The notes beneath the pieces were generated by a model. It ran no database searches and was not told where the DNA came from. It was given only the letters and a program-made list of their open reading frames with translations. Positions 1 through 7,095 of a stretch of DNA of 7,095 nucleotides are shown here, one piece after another. Source of the DNA: Chloroflexota bacterium (lineage in GTDB: Bacteria > Chloroflexota > Limnocylindria > Limnocylindrales > CSP1-4); contig JAKAMV010000541.1 in assembly GCA_021812735.1 (NCBI GenBank), positions 1 through 7,095 on the forward strand, given 5' to 3'. The stretch's first letter is position 1. Each line of letters begins with the position of its first letter. A program made the translations under genes and the position numbers.

Positions 1-1
1 C

Positions 2-961
2 GGCGGGCCCGCGGGTCTGGCGGCCGCGGTGTACGGCGCGTCGGAGGGCCTCAAGACGCTGCTCGTCGAGCGCGAGGCGCCCGGCGGCCAGGCGGGCACC
101 ACGTCGCGGATCGAGAACTACCTGGGCTTCCCGTCGGGCCTGTCGGGCGCCGACCTCGCGCGCCGGGCCCTGGCGCAGGCCACCCGCCTCGGCGCCGAGG
201 TGCTGACCCCGCAGACGGCCGCCAGCGTGGTCGTCGAGGACCGCTACAAGGTGGTCACGCTGGGCGACGGTGCCAAGGTCAGCTGCGACGCCCTGCTCAT
301 CGCCACCGGGGTCGAGTACCGCAAGCTCCCCGTCCCGGACGCCGACCGGCTCGCCGGCGCGGGGATCTTCTACGGGGCGGCCACCACCGAGGCGCCGTTC
401 TACCGGGGCGAGCGCGTGGCCGTGGTGGGGGGAGGCAACTCGGCCGGGCAGGCGGCGGTCTACCTCGCCCGGTTCGCGGAGCACGTGACGCTGCTCGTGC
501 GCGGGCCCTCCATCAGCGCCACGATGTCAGCCTACCTAGTTGACCAGATCGCGGCGATCCCCAACGTCACGGTCCGCCTGAACGCCTCGGTGGTCGCGGT
601 CCACGGCGAGCGCGCGCTCGCGTCCGTCGACGTGGCCGAGGGCCATTCCGGCGAGGCGAGCACCCTGCCGCTGGCGGCGATGTTCGTGTTCATCGGGCAG
701 GCGCCGCGGACCGACTGGCTGGGCGAGCTCGTGGAGCGGGACACCGGCGGGTTCGTCGTGACCGGGACCGGGCTCACCCGCGAGGGCGACCGCGTTCCGG
801 GCTGGCCGCTCGTGCGCCAGCCGCTGCTGCTCGAGACGAACGTGCCGGGCGTGTTCTGCGCGGGCGACGTGCGGTCGCGATCGGTCAAGCGGATCGCGTC
901 GGCGGTGGGCGAGGGGTCGATGTCCGTGCAGTTCGTGCACCAGCACCTGTCGGGCCTGTAG
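2..961 (+). CDS. Thioredoxin-reductase-like FAD-dependent oxidoreductase, 5' end outside window
   Basis: A two-dinucleotide-domain flavoprotein of the thioredoxin reductase superfamily, expected to pass electrons from NAD(P)H to FAD in the cytoplasm; its final acceptor is unknown. The reading frame is open from base 2, where the visible protein (319 residues) begins inside the FAD Rossmann loop with GGPAGLAAA. It continues with [17 protein letters not shown] (FAD contact region), the NAD(P)H loop [12 protein letters not shown] (about 422-457), and the C-terminal FAD motif GVFCAGDVR (848-871) followed by [13 protein letters not shown]. The redox CxxC that true thioredoxin reductases carry just before the NADPH domain is absent: the segment reads YGAATTEA (371-394). 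This variant, with APRTDWLG and the PGWPL stretch, resembles proteins annotated as cyclic-nucleotide-binding-domain/thioredoxin-reductase fusions, so a cNMP domain may lie upstream of the window; that is inference from memory of the family. The histidine kinase gene follows after 10 bases, indicating an operon. The family is secure; the physiological substrate is not. Confidence 0.93.
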   Translation, partial: GGPAGLAAAVYGASEGLKTLLVEREAPGGQAGTTSRIENYLGFPSGLSGADLARRALAQATRLGAEVLTPQTAASVVVEDRYKVVTLGDGAKVSCDALLIATGVEYRKLPVPDADRLAGAGIFYGAATTEAPFYRGERVAVVGGGNSAGQAAVYLARFAEHVTLLVRGPSISATMSAYLVDQIAAIPNVTVRLNASVVAVHGERALASVDVAEGHSGEASTLPLAAMFVFIGQAPRTDWLGELVERDTGGFVVTGTGLTREGDRVPGWPLVRQPLLLETNVPGVFCAGDVRSRSVKRIASAVGEGSMSVQFVHQHLSGL

Positions 962-971
962 CAGGCGGCCC

Positions 972-2370
<1,399 letters not shown>

Positions 2371-2378
<8 letters not shown>

Positions 2379-2406
2379 GCCGCGCCTGAGTGACGGAGCC
2401 GGCGCG
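2371..2406. terminator. Possible weak bidirectional hairpin between convergent genes
   Basis: Only 28 bases separate the stop of the kinase gene from the stop of the convergent VOC gene. They contain inverted 6-base arms CGCGCC (2381-2386) and GGCGCG (2401-2406) around a 14-base loop. A perfect 12-base palindrome CGGCCTAGGCCG (2371-2382) overlaps the kinase TAG stop. No T-run follows on either strand, so an intrinsic terminator is only a possibility; in DNA this GC-rich short inverted arms also arise by chance. Confidence 0.2.
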
Positions 2407-2796
2407 TCAGGTGGCCGGCCGCACCGCCTCGAGGACGGCGATCAGGTTGCCCGAGGGGTCCTTGAACCACGCCGCTCGGCCAGCGTCCATCTCGGCGATC
2501 CCGTTGACCGTCCGCAAGCCCGGCAGGTCGTACGACTCGAACACGACACCAGCCGCGGCCAGCTCGGCCACCTCGGCCTCGACGTCGGGAACCACGAAGG
2601 CCATCTGCGTGTGGGCGCCGCTCGGGCGAGCCTGGGTCTTCGAGACCGCGAACACCGAGCCCTCGCCCGCCGAGTAGAGGATGACCGAGGGCAGCACGAG
2701 GAACGGCCGGAAACCGAGACGTCCTTCCCAGTACGCCCGGGCCTGCTCGAGGTTGGCCACCGGTAGTGTCGTGTGGACGCGGCGTTCCGGAAGCAC
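2407..2796 (-). CDS. VOC family protein (glyoxalase/bleomycin resistance fold)
   Basis: A 129-residue protein of the vicinal oxygen chelate superfamily, a cytoplasmic fold built of two beta-alpha-beta-beta-beta modules and used for metal-dependent isomerases, dioxygenases and drug-binding proteins. Module one begins VHTTLPVANLEQARAYWEG and continues RLGFRPF, the usual start with its FYxxxLGF-like segment. Module two begins AHTQMAFVVPDVEAEVAEL (61-79) and ends FKDPSGNLIAVLEAV (111-125), the typical closing signature. Likely metal ligands by position are H8, H62 or Q64, and E123. Length is normal for a single-chain VOC protein. I chose the GTG start at 2796 because a perfect AGGAGGT lies 9 bases upstream; an in-frame ATG at 2838 would add 14 residues (MLARRPTVPGGRSA) but would place that ribosome site inside the coding region. 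The gene is transcribed against the kinase gene and away from the cyclase-STAND gene. No motif points to one substrate, so glyoxalase I, fosfomycin or bleomycin resistance should not be assumed. Confidence 0.88.
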   Translation of the reverse strand: MLPERRVHTTLPVANLEQARAYWEGRLGFRPFLVLPSVILYSAGEGSVFAVSKTQARPSGAHTQMAFVVPDVEAEVAELAAAGVVFESYDLPGLRTVNGIAEMDAGRAAWFKDPSGNLIAVLEAVRPAT

Positions 2797-2805
2797 TGCT
2801 GAACG

Positions 2806-2812
2806 ACCTCCT
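2806..2812 (-). promoter_or_regulatory. Ribosome binding site of the VOC gene
   Basis: On the minus strand the sequence reads AGGAGGT, a full match to the anti-Shine-Dalgarno core, 9 bases before the GTG at 2796. It is the strongest ribosome site in the window and decides the start in favour of GTG over the upstream in-frame ATG at 2838. Confidence 0.8.
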
Positions 2813-2874
2813 GGCACGGTAGGACGCCGGGCGAGCATACCCCCTGCCTGCCCGCGTCCTGGGCCCGCCCTCCG

Positions 2875-2898
2875 CAACGCGCCGGGGGGGGCGCGTTG
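2875..2898. repeat. Perfect inverted repeat, 9-base arms with 6-G spacer
   Basis: The arm CAACGCGCC (2875-2883) is the exact reverse complement of GGCGCGTTG (2890-2898), separated by GGGGGG. The 24-base dyad lies between two divergent genes and is not followed by a T-run, so an operator for a dimeric repressor fits better than a terminator. The protein that would bind it is unknown. The right arm overlaps the -35-like TTGACG. Confidence 0.5.
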
Positions 2899-2902
2899 AC
2901 GG

Positions 2903-2912
2903 TGTGCGCACA
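2903..2912. repeat. Perfect 10-base palindrome TGTGCGCACA
   Basis: TGTGCGCACA is its own reverse complement and starts 4 bases after the 9-base-arm dyad ends. It lies 57 bases before the chosen ATG of the cyclase-STAND gene. It may be a second operator half-site pair. Chance is possible for a 10-base palindrome, but its position next to another dyad makes it worth recording. Confidence 0.4.
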
Positions 2913-2960
2913 ATGGGCGGGTGCCGCTACTGGGAAGCTGCGGCTTGGTCCCGACTGGCT

Positions 2961-2964
2961 GGAG
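2961..2964 (+). promoter_or_regulatory. Likely ribosome binding site of the cyclase-STAND gene
   Basis: GGAG lies 5 bases before the ATG at 2970. It supports that start over the in-frame GTG at 2904 and ATG at 2913, neither of which has a purine-rich ribosome site at a suitable distance. Confidence 0.5.
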
Positions 2965-2969
2965 CCCCG

Positions 2970-5753
2970 ATGACCGACGCGTCCCCCTCCCAGTTGTTCT
3001 CGTCATACCCGGCGTCCGGTGGTGCGAACCCGGCGCAGGATTCGGGCGCGGCAACGCTGACGTTCCTGTTCTCCGACATCGAGGGATCGACGCGGCTCGA
3101 GCAGGCGGTGGGCACGAGCGTGTACGCCGCGCTCCGGGAGCGGCACCGCACATTGCTGCGCGACGCGTTCGCGGCCCAGGACGGCTCCGAGCAGGGCACG
3201 GAGGGCGACTCGTTCTTCGTCGTGTTCCGCTCTGCCCGGGGGGCGCTCGCGGCCGCCGTGGCCGCCCAGCGGGCCCTGGCCGTCGAGCCGTGGCCCGACG
3301 GCGCCGAGGTCCGCGTCCGGATGGGGATCCACTCGGGCGAGCCCGAGATGGCCGGCGGGTCGCTCGTGGGCCTGGACATCAACCGGGCGGCCCGCATCGC
3401 GTCGGCCGCCCACGGCGGCCAGATCCTCATCAGCGACGTGACCCGGTCGCTGGTCCGCGCGGACGCGGCCGAGGGGGTCGCGTTCCGCGACCTGGGCCGG
3501 CACCACCTCAAGGACCTCGCCGAGCCCGAGCTGCTGCACCAGGTGGTGGCGAGCGGCCTGCGGGAGGACTTCCCGCCGGTCCGGTCGCTGGACACGCGGC
3601 CCAACACGCTGCCGACAACGCTCACCTCGTTCGTGGGCCGTGAGTCGGAGCTGGCCGAGGCGACCCGGCTGCTTTCAGGGACGCGGCTGCTCACGATGAT
3701 CGGCCCCGGGGGCACGGGCAAGACGCGGCTCGCGATCCGGCTCGCCTCGACGGTCGCCGACGACTTCCCTGACGGGGTCTTCTTCGTGGCGCTCGACGCC
3801 GTCCGCGACCCCGCGCTGGTCCCGTCGCAGATCGCCTCGTCGCTGGGGATCTCCGAGAGCGGCGGGCGCGCGGCCGAGGCGCTCCTGGCCGACTGGCTGG
3901 GCGCCAGGACGGCGCTGCTCGTGCTCGACAACTTCGAGCAGGTCGTGGCCGCGGCGCCCAGCGTCGCCGCCCTGCTCCGGGCGGCCCCGGGCCTCAAGGT
4001 CGTCGTCACGTCGCGGGCGGCCCTGCGCATCAGCGGCGAGCACGAGTACCCGGTGCCCGGCCTCCCGGCGCCGCCGGACGTCGCGTCGCTGTCGGGGCTC
4101 GAGCTGGCCCGGCTCCCCGGCCGTGAGCGCGAGTTCGAGGTCAACGCGCTGGAGGCCTACGAGTCGGTCCGCCTGTTCATCGCCCGCGCCACCGCCGTCC
4201 GCCCGGACTTCGCGGTCACCAACGAGAACGCCCCGGCGGTCGCGGCGATCTGCGCCCGGCTGCGCGGCATGCCCCTGGCGATCGAGCTGGCCGCCGCCCG
4301 GGTGAAGCTGCTCTCGCCCGACGCGATCCTCGCCCGCCTCACCCACCAGCTGGCCGCGCTCGGCACGGGCTCGCGCGACCTGCCGGAGCGCCAGCAGACG
4401 CTCCGCGGCGCCATCGCCTGGAGCTACGACCTCCTGGGCGAGGGGGAGCGCCGTCTCCTCGAGCGCCTCTCGGTCTTCCGGGGCGGGATCGCCCTTGAGG
4501 CGGCCGAGGCCGTGTGCGGCGACGACCAGGGGACCGGCGCCGACGACCTGGACGGCCTGAGCGAGCTCGCCGACCAGAGCCTGGTCCGCGTCCTCGAGGG
4601 AGACCAGCCGCGGTTCGCGATGCTCGACACCATCCGCGAGTACGCCGGCGAGCAGCTCGTCGCGCGTCCGGAGGCAGCCGACGTCCGAGGACGGTACCTC
4701 GCGTGGTTCCTGGCCCTCGCCCAGCGGGCGGCCCCCGAGCTCTCCGGGATGGACCAGCGGGCCTGGCTCGACAAGCTCGAGCTCGAGCACGACAACCTGC
4801 GAGCCGCGCTTGAGCGGGCGGCGGCCGACGAGGACGCCGAGACGGCGATCGGGATCGCGTTCGCGCTGTGGCGCTTCTGGCAGATGCGCGGCCACCTCAA
4901 CGAGGCGCGGCGTCGCCTCGACGCCCTGGCCGCGACGCCCTGGTCGCACCGGGATCCCGCCCTCCGGGCGCGACTGGTGGAGGCGCTCGGCGGGACCTGC
5001 TGGTGGCAGGCCGACATGGCCGCGATGCAGGCGCCCTACGCCGAGGCCGTGGAGCTGTGGCGCGCGGCGGGCGACCGTCGCGAGCTCGCCAACGCCCTCT
5101 ACAACTACTCGTTCTGCTTCTCGTTCCAGGCGGCCAGCGCGGCCGGGCTGAGCGTCGTCGACGAGGCAGGCACCGGCCGGCGGACGCTCGGCGAGGCGCT
5201 GGCGCTGTACCGCGAGCTGGACGACGAGGCGGGCGAGGCCAACGTCCTCTGGGGCATCGGCAACGTGCACTACTTCCTCGGCGAGCTCGACGCGGCGGCG
5301 GACGCCCTCGCGGCGGCCCTGCCCATTCACCGGCGAGCCGGCAACCAGACCATGGAGGCCTGGACGCTCCACATGCTCGCCACGGCGCGCCTCCGGCAGG
5401 GTCGGCTCGACGAGGCGCGCAACGGGTTGAGCGCGGCGATGCGGCTGTTCCACGGGTCGGGCGATGCAGCGGGCATGACGCTCGTGCTCGACGACTACGC
5501 CTCACTCGCGGCCGCCGAGGACCAGCCCGAGCGCGCGGTGCGGATCTGGGGCGCGGCGCGGAACCTGTCGGCCACGACGGGCACGAACCTCGGGACGATG
5601 GTCGAGGAGACGTTCGAGCAGTTCCAGCGACCGACTGCCCGGGGCGCCGTCGATCCGGAGGCGGCCGACCGGCTGGCGCGCGAGGGCGCCGCCATGAGCG
5701 TCGACGAGGCCGTCGCCTACGCGCTCGGGGGCGAGGTGCCCGAGGGCGCCTGA
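2970..5753 (+). CDS. Class III cyclase-type domain / STAND (NB-ARC-like) ATPase / TPR-like regulator
   Basis: A large cytoplasmic signalling protein of 927 residues from the ATG at 2970. Residues ~28-195 are a class III nucleotide cyclase homology domain: TFLFSDIEGSTRL with metal-binding D36, TEGDSFFVVF with D80, and GLDINRAARIASAAHGGQI with transition-state N138 and R142. The usual substrate-selecting Lys (four before D80) is G76, and the usual Asp (seven before N138) is S131, so ATP cyclisation cannot be assumed. Residues ~218-470 are a STAND ATPase: FVGRESEL, Walker A GPGGTGKT (245-252), Walker B LLVLDNFEQV (316-325), VVVTSR (344-349) and GMPLAIEL (433-440). A winged-helix-like segment follows (471-565: LRGAIAWSYDLLGEGERRLLERLSVF in two parts, then DTIREYAGEQL). 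Residues ~575-870 are helical TPR-like repeats, with clear units such as GELDAAADALAAAL and GRLDEARNGLSAAM. The protein ends SVDEAVAYALG with no LuxR-type DNA-binding domain. In-frame starts at 2904 and 2913 would add up to 22 residues. The family is clear; the signal and partner are unknown. Confidence 0.92.
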   Translation: MTDASPSQLFSSYPASGGANPAQDSGAATLTFLFSDIEGSTRLEQAVGTSVYAALRERHRTLLRDAFAAQDGSEQGTEGDSFFVVFRSARGALAAAVAAQRALAVEPWPDGAEVRVRMGIHSGEPEMAGGSLVGLDINRAARIASAAHGGQILISDVTRSLVRADAAEGVAFRDLGRHHLKDLAEPELLHQVVASGLREDFPPVRSLDTRPNTLPTTLTSFVGRESELAEATRLLSGTRLLTMIGPGGTGKTRLAIRLASTVADDFPDGVFFVALDAVRDPALVPSQIASSLGISESGGRAAEALLADWLGARTALLVLDNFEQVVAAAPSVAALLRAAPGLKVVVTSRAALRISGEHEYPVPGLPAPPDVASLSGLELARLPGREREFEVNALEAYESVRLFIARATAVRPDFAVTNENAPAVAAICARLRGMPLAIELAAARVKLLSPDAILARLTHQLAALGTGSRDLPERQQTLRGAIAWSYDLLGEGERRLLERLSVFRGGIALEAAEAVCGDDQGTGADDLDGLSELADQSLVRVLEGDQPRFAMLDTIREYAGEQLVARPEAADVRGRYLAWFLALAQRAAPELSGMDQRAWLDKLELEHDNLRAALERAAADEDAETAIGIAFALWRFWQMRGHLNEARRRLDALAATPWSHRDPALRARLVEALGGTCWWQADMAAMQAPYAEAVELWRAAGDRRELANALYNYSFCFSFQAASAAGLSVVDEAGTGRRTLGEALALYRELDDEAGEANVLWGIGNVHYFLGELDAAADALAAALPIHRRAGNQTMEAWTLHMLATARLRQGRLDEARNGLSAAMRLFHGSGDAAGMTLVLDDYASLAAAEDQPERAVRIWGAARNLSATTGTNLGTMVEETFEQFQRPTARGAVDPEAADRLAREGAAMSVDEAVAYALGGEVPEGA

Positions 5754-5787
5754 CGACACCACCGCATCCCGACGCGGCGCCAGCACC
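5754..5787. other. Short convergent intergenic gap
   Basis: Thirty-four bases lie between the stop of the cyclase-STAND gene and the stop of the opposing transporter gene. GGCGCC occurs at 5745-5750 and again at 5776-5781 and could pair, but the loop is 25 bases long and no T-run follows. I see no convincing terminator. Confidence 0.5.
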
Positions 5788-7095
5788 TCACTCGGCGGTC
5801 ACCGGGGCCTCGCGCAGGCCGAACCAGTTGATGGCTGCGCCCGCGGCCAGCAGCAACGCCGCCACCGCCATCGCGATGTGGAAGCTCGTGGTGGACGCCT
5901 CGGCGGCGGCGGCCGCCACCTGCGCGCCCACGCCGGGATCCGGTCGGGTGAGCGGCTGGACGGCGTCGCGGAAGGCCGCGCTCGCGGTGTCGACACCCGG
6001 CACGAGCGCCGCGATCGCGGGGTAGTACACCGCGCTCACCGCGATGAACAGCAGGGCGCCGGCCAACGGCGCGCCGGCCCGCGACACGGCGTTGTTGATC
6101 GCCGAGGCGAGGCCCGCGCGACGGGACTCGATCGATGCCATGAGCGCCGTCGACAGCGGTGCCACCAGGACCGCCAGGCCGATCGCGTACACGACCTGGC
6201 CCGGGAAGACGTCAACCCAGTACCCGCTCGACGGCAGGAAGGACGCCGGGTCGGACGGGGCTGCCCGCCAGGCCGGGCTGGTGCTCGGCACGCGGACCAG
6301 GTAGAGCAGCCCCGCGGCCATCAGCAGCGGCCCGACGGCAAGGAACGCCCGCGGCCCGCGACGCCCGGCAAGCCGCCCGAAGCGCGTCGAGAGCAGCATC
6401 AGCAGCACGCCGGCCGGCAGGGTGGCGAGGGCGGCCGCCAGCGGCGTGTAGTCCAGCACGCCCTGGAGGAAGAGCTGCAGGAACGCGAGGTTCATGTACA
6501 GGGCGCCGTAGATCACGAAGGTCGAGAGGTTGATCGTCGAGAAGGCGCGCGAGCGGAAGATCTCGAGCGGCACGAGGGGATCGCGCCGGCGGGCCATCAG
6601 GAACGGGAAGGCCACGAGCGCGACGACGCCGGCGGCGATCGCGACGTACGCCACGGGGTCGCCCCAGCGCTCCTGCTGCCCTCGCGTCACGCCGAACGCG
6701 AGGCCGCCCACCCCGAGCGCGATCACGACCGACCCGAGCCAGTCGAAGCGTCCGGTCGCGTGCTCATCGCGCGATTCGGCGACGAAGCGGAGGGCATAGG
6801 CGCCGGCCAGGACGAGGGGGACGTTGATCAGGAAGGCGGCCCGCCACGACACCGTCTGGACGAGCAGCCCGCCGACGAACGGCCCGCCCACCGTCACAGC
6901 CGAGGTCGCGGCGGCCCAGATGCCGATCCGGCGCCCGCGCTCCTCGCCCTCCCAGGCAGCGGTGATGATCGCCAGCGCCCCGGGCACCAGCAGCGCGCCG
7001 GCGGCGCCCTGCAGCAGCCGCGCCGCGACGAGCGCCTCCAGCGTGGGCGCGAGCCCGCAGGCGACCGACGTGATCCCGAAGCCGACCAGCCCGAT
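5788..7095 (-). CDS. MFS transporter, DHA2-type (14-helix) drug efflux family, N-terminus outside window
   Basis: An inner-membrane proton-coupled antiporter of the major facilitator superfamily, expected to export a drug or other small amphipathic compound. The frame stays open to the right edge; the visible 435 residues begin IGLVGFGITSVACGLAPTLE, within the second helix, so roughly 50-70 residues are missing, including the first motif A. AARLLQGAAGALLVPGALAII is the third-helix signature of the DHA2/EmrB-QacA group, GGPFVGGLLV is the antiporter motif C, and SWRAAFLINVPL follows as is usual. About 12 hydrophobic helices can be counted in the visible part. A second motif-A-like loop, RFGRLAGRRGPR, lies in the middle of the protein. 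A hydrophilic stretch rich in Pro and Ser (about 30 residues, around 6210-6300) separates two later helices and probably faces outside. The GTG at 6985-6987 is internal to the open frame and is not the true start. The substrate cannot be read from sequence; the gene converges on the cyclase-STAND gene and shows no functional link to it. Confidence 0.93.
   Translation of the reverse strand: MGLVGFGITSVACGLAPTLEALVAARLLQGAAGALLVPGALAIITAAWEGEERGRRIGIWAAATSAVTVGGPFVGGLLVQTVSWRAAFLINVPLVLAGAYALRFVAESRDEHATGRFDWLGSVVIALGVGGLAFGVTRGQQERWGDPVAYVAIAAGVVALVAFPFLMARRRDPLVPLEIFRSRAFSTINLSTFVIYGALYMNLAFLQLFLQGVLDYTPLAAALATLPAGVLLMLLSTRFGRLAGRRGPRAFLAVGPLLMAAGLLYLVRVPSTSPAWRAAPSDPASFLPSSGYWVDVFPGQVVYAIGLAVLVAPLSTALMASIESRRAGLASAINNAVSRAGAPLAGALLFIAVSAVYYPAIAALVPGVDTASAAFRDAVQPLTRPDPGVGAQVAAAAAEASTTSFHIAMAVAALLLAAGAAINWFGLREAPVTAE

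Larger units (their letters stand above)
2797..2969. promoter_or_regulatory. Divergent intergenic region between VOC and cyclase-STAND genes
   Basis: These 173 bases must hold the promoters of both divergent genes. On the minus strand TATGCT (2839 down to 2834) is a possible -10 element for the VOC gene, matching 4 of 6 consensus bases and implying a leader of roughly 30 bases, but no convincing -35 lies 16-18 bases upstream. On the plus strand TTGACG (2896-2901) looks like a -35, yet no -10 is found 16-19 bases downstream. The region also carries a run of eight G (2884-2891) and two adjacent palindromes described separately. Promoter positions are therefore uncertain. Confidence 0.4.

Noticed and set aside
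530..545. Locally AT-richer stretch CCTAGTTGAC in the oxidoreductase as a possible frameshift or internal promoter
   Set aside because: The frame reads through normally as SAYLVDQI, matching the family, so it is just two rarer codons.
2896..2925. TTGACG as the -35 of a sigma-70-type promoter for the cyclase-STAND gene
   Set aside because: No -10-like hexamer is present at 16-19 bases downstream; the sequence there is GGGTGCC.
2407..3153. A 248-codon reading of the VOC frame extending upstream to 3153
   Set aside because: The extra N-terminal part resembles no protein, overlaps the start of the divergent cyclase-STAND gene, and ignores the strong AGGAGGT before the GTG at 2796.
3675..5453. 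Long open frame of 592 codons on the minus strand opposite the cyclase-STAND gene
   Set aside because: It is an antisense shadow: the translation is rich in Arg, Gly and Ala with no recognisable domain, as expected opposite a GC-rich gene whose sense strand has clear motifs throughout.
4868..6025. Plus-strand open frame of 385 codons running across the convergent gene junction
   Set aside because: It is out of frame with both real genes, has Arg/Ala/Gly-rich composition and spans the stop codons of both neighbours.

Overview
This is a GC-rich window (by eye above 70%, with G or C at almost every third codon position) holding five protein-coding genes and no RNA gene, insertion sequence, CRISPR array or tRNA that I can see. 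The base composition, the GTG start on the small gene, and the family mix (a thioredoxin-reductase-like flavoprotein without its CxxC, a cyclic-nucleotide-domain histidine kinase, a cyclase/STAND/TPR regulator, a DHA2-type efflux pump) suggest an actinobacterium or a similar high-GC soil lineage. This placement is inferred from style, not from a marker gene.

Layout from left to right. (1) Bases 2-961, + strand: the C-terminal part of an FAD/NAD(P)H pyridine-nucleotide oxidoreductase related to thioredoxin reductase, cut by the left edge of the window. (2) Bases 972-2378, + strand: a 468-residue histidine kinase with an N-terminal cyclic-nucleotide-binding domain, starting 10 bases after the stop of gene 1 and so very probably in the same operon. 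(3) Bases 2407-2796, - strand: a small VOC (glyoxalase/bleomycin-resistance fold) protein with a clear AGGAGGT ribosome binding site. It converges on gene 2. (4) A 173-base divergent intergenic region (2797-2969) carrying two adjacent palindromes. (5) Bases 2970-5753, + strand: a 927-residue signalling protein made of a class III nucleotide-cyclase-type domain, a STAND/NB-ARC-type ATPase and a TPR-like C-terminal half. (6) Bases 5788-7095, - strand: most of an MFS drug-efflux transporter, cut by the right edge and convergent with the cyclase-STAND gene.

How the genes may work together. Genes 1 and 2 look like a redox/sensor pair: a flavoprotein lacking the dithiol centre of true thioredoxin reductases, and a soluble kinase whose input domain is a cyclic-nucleotide fold that keeps the phosphate-binding Glu and Arg. 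No response regulator lies in the window, so the kinase output is unknown. The next + strand gene carries a cyclase-type domain that keeps both metal aspartates and the transition-state Asn/Arg but lacks the usual substrate-selecting Lys and Asp. A possible nucleotide maker and a possible nucleotide reader therefore sit within about 600 bases of each other, an attractive but unproven link. The VOC protein and the efflux pump are probably independent neighbours.
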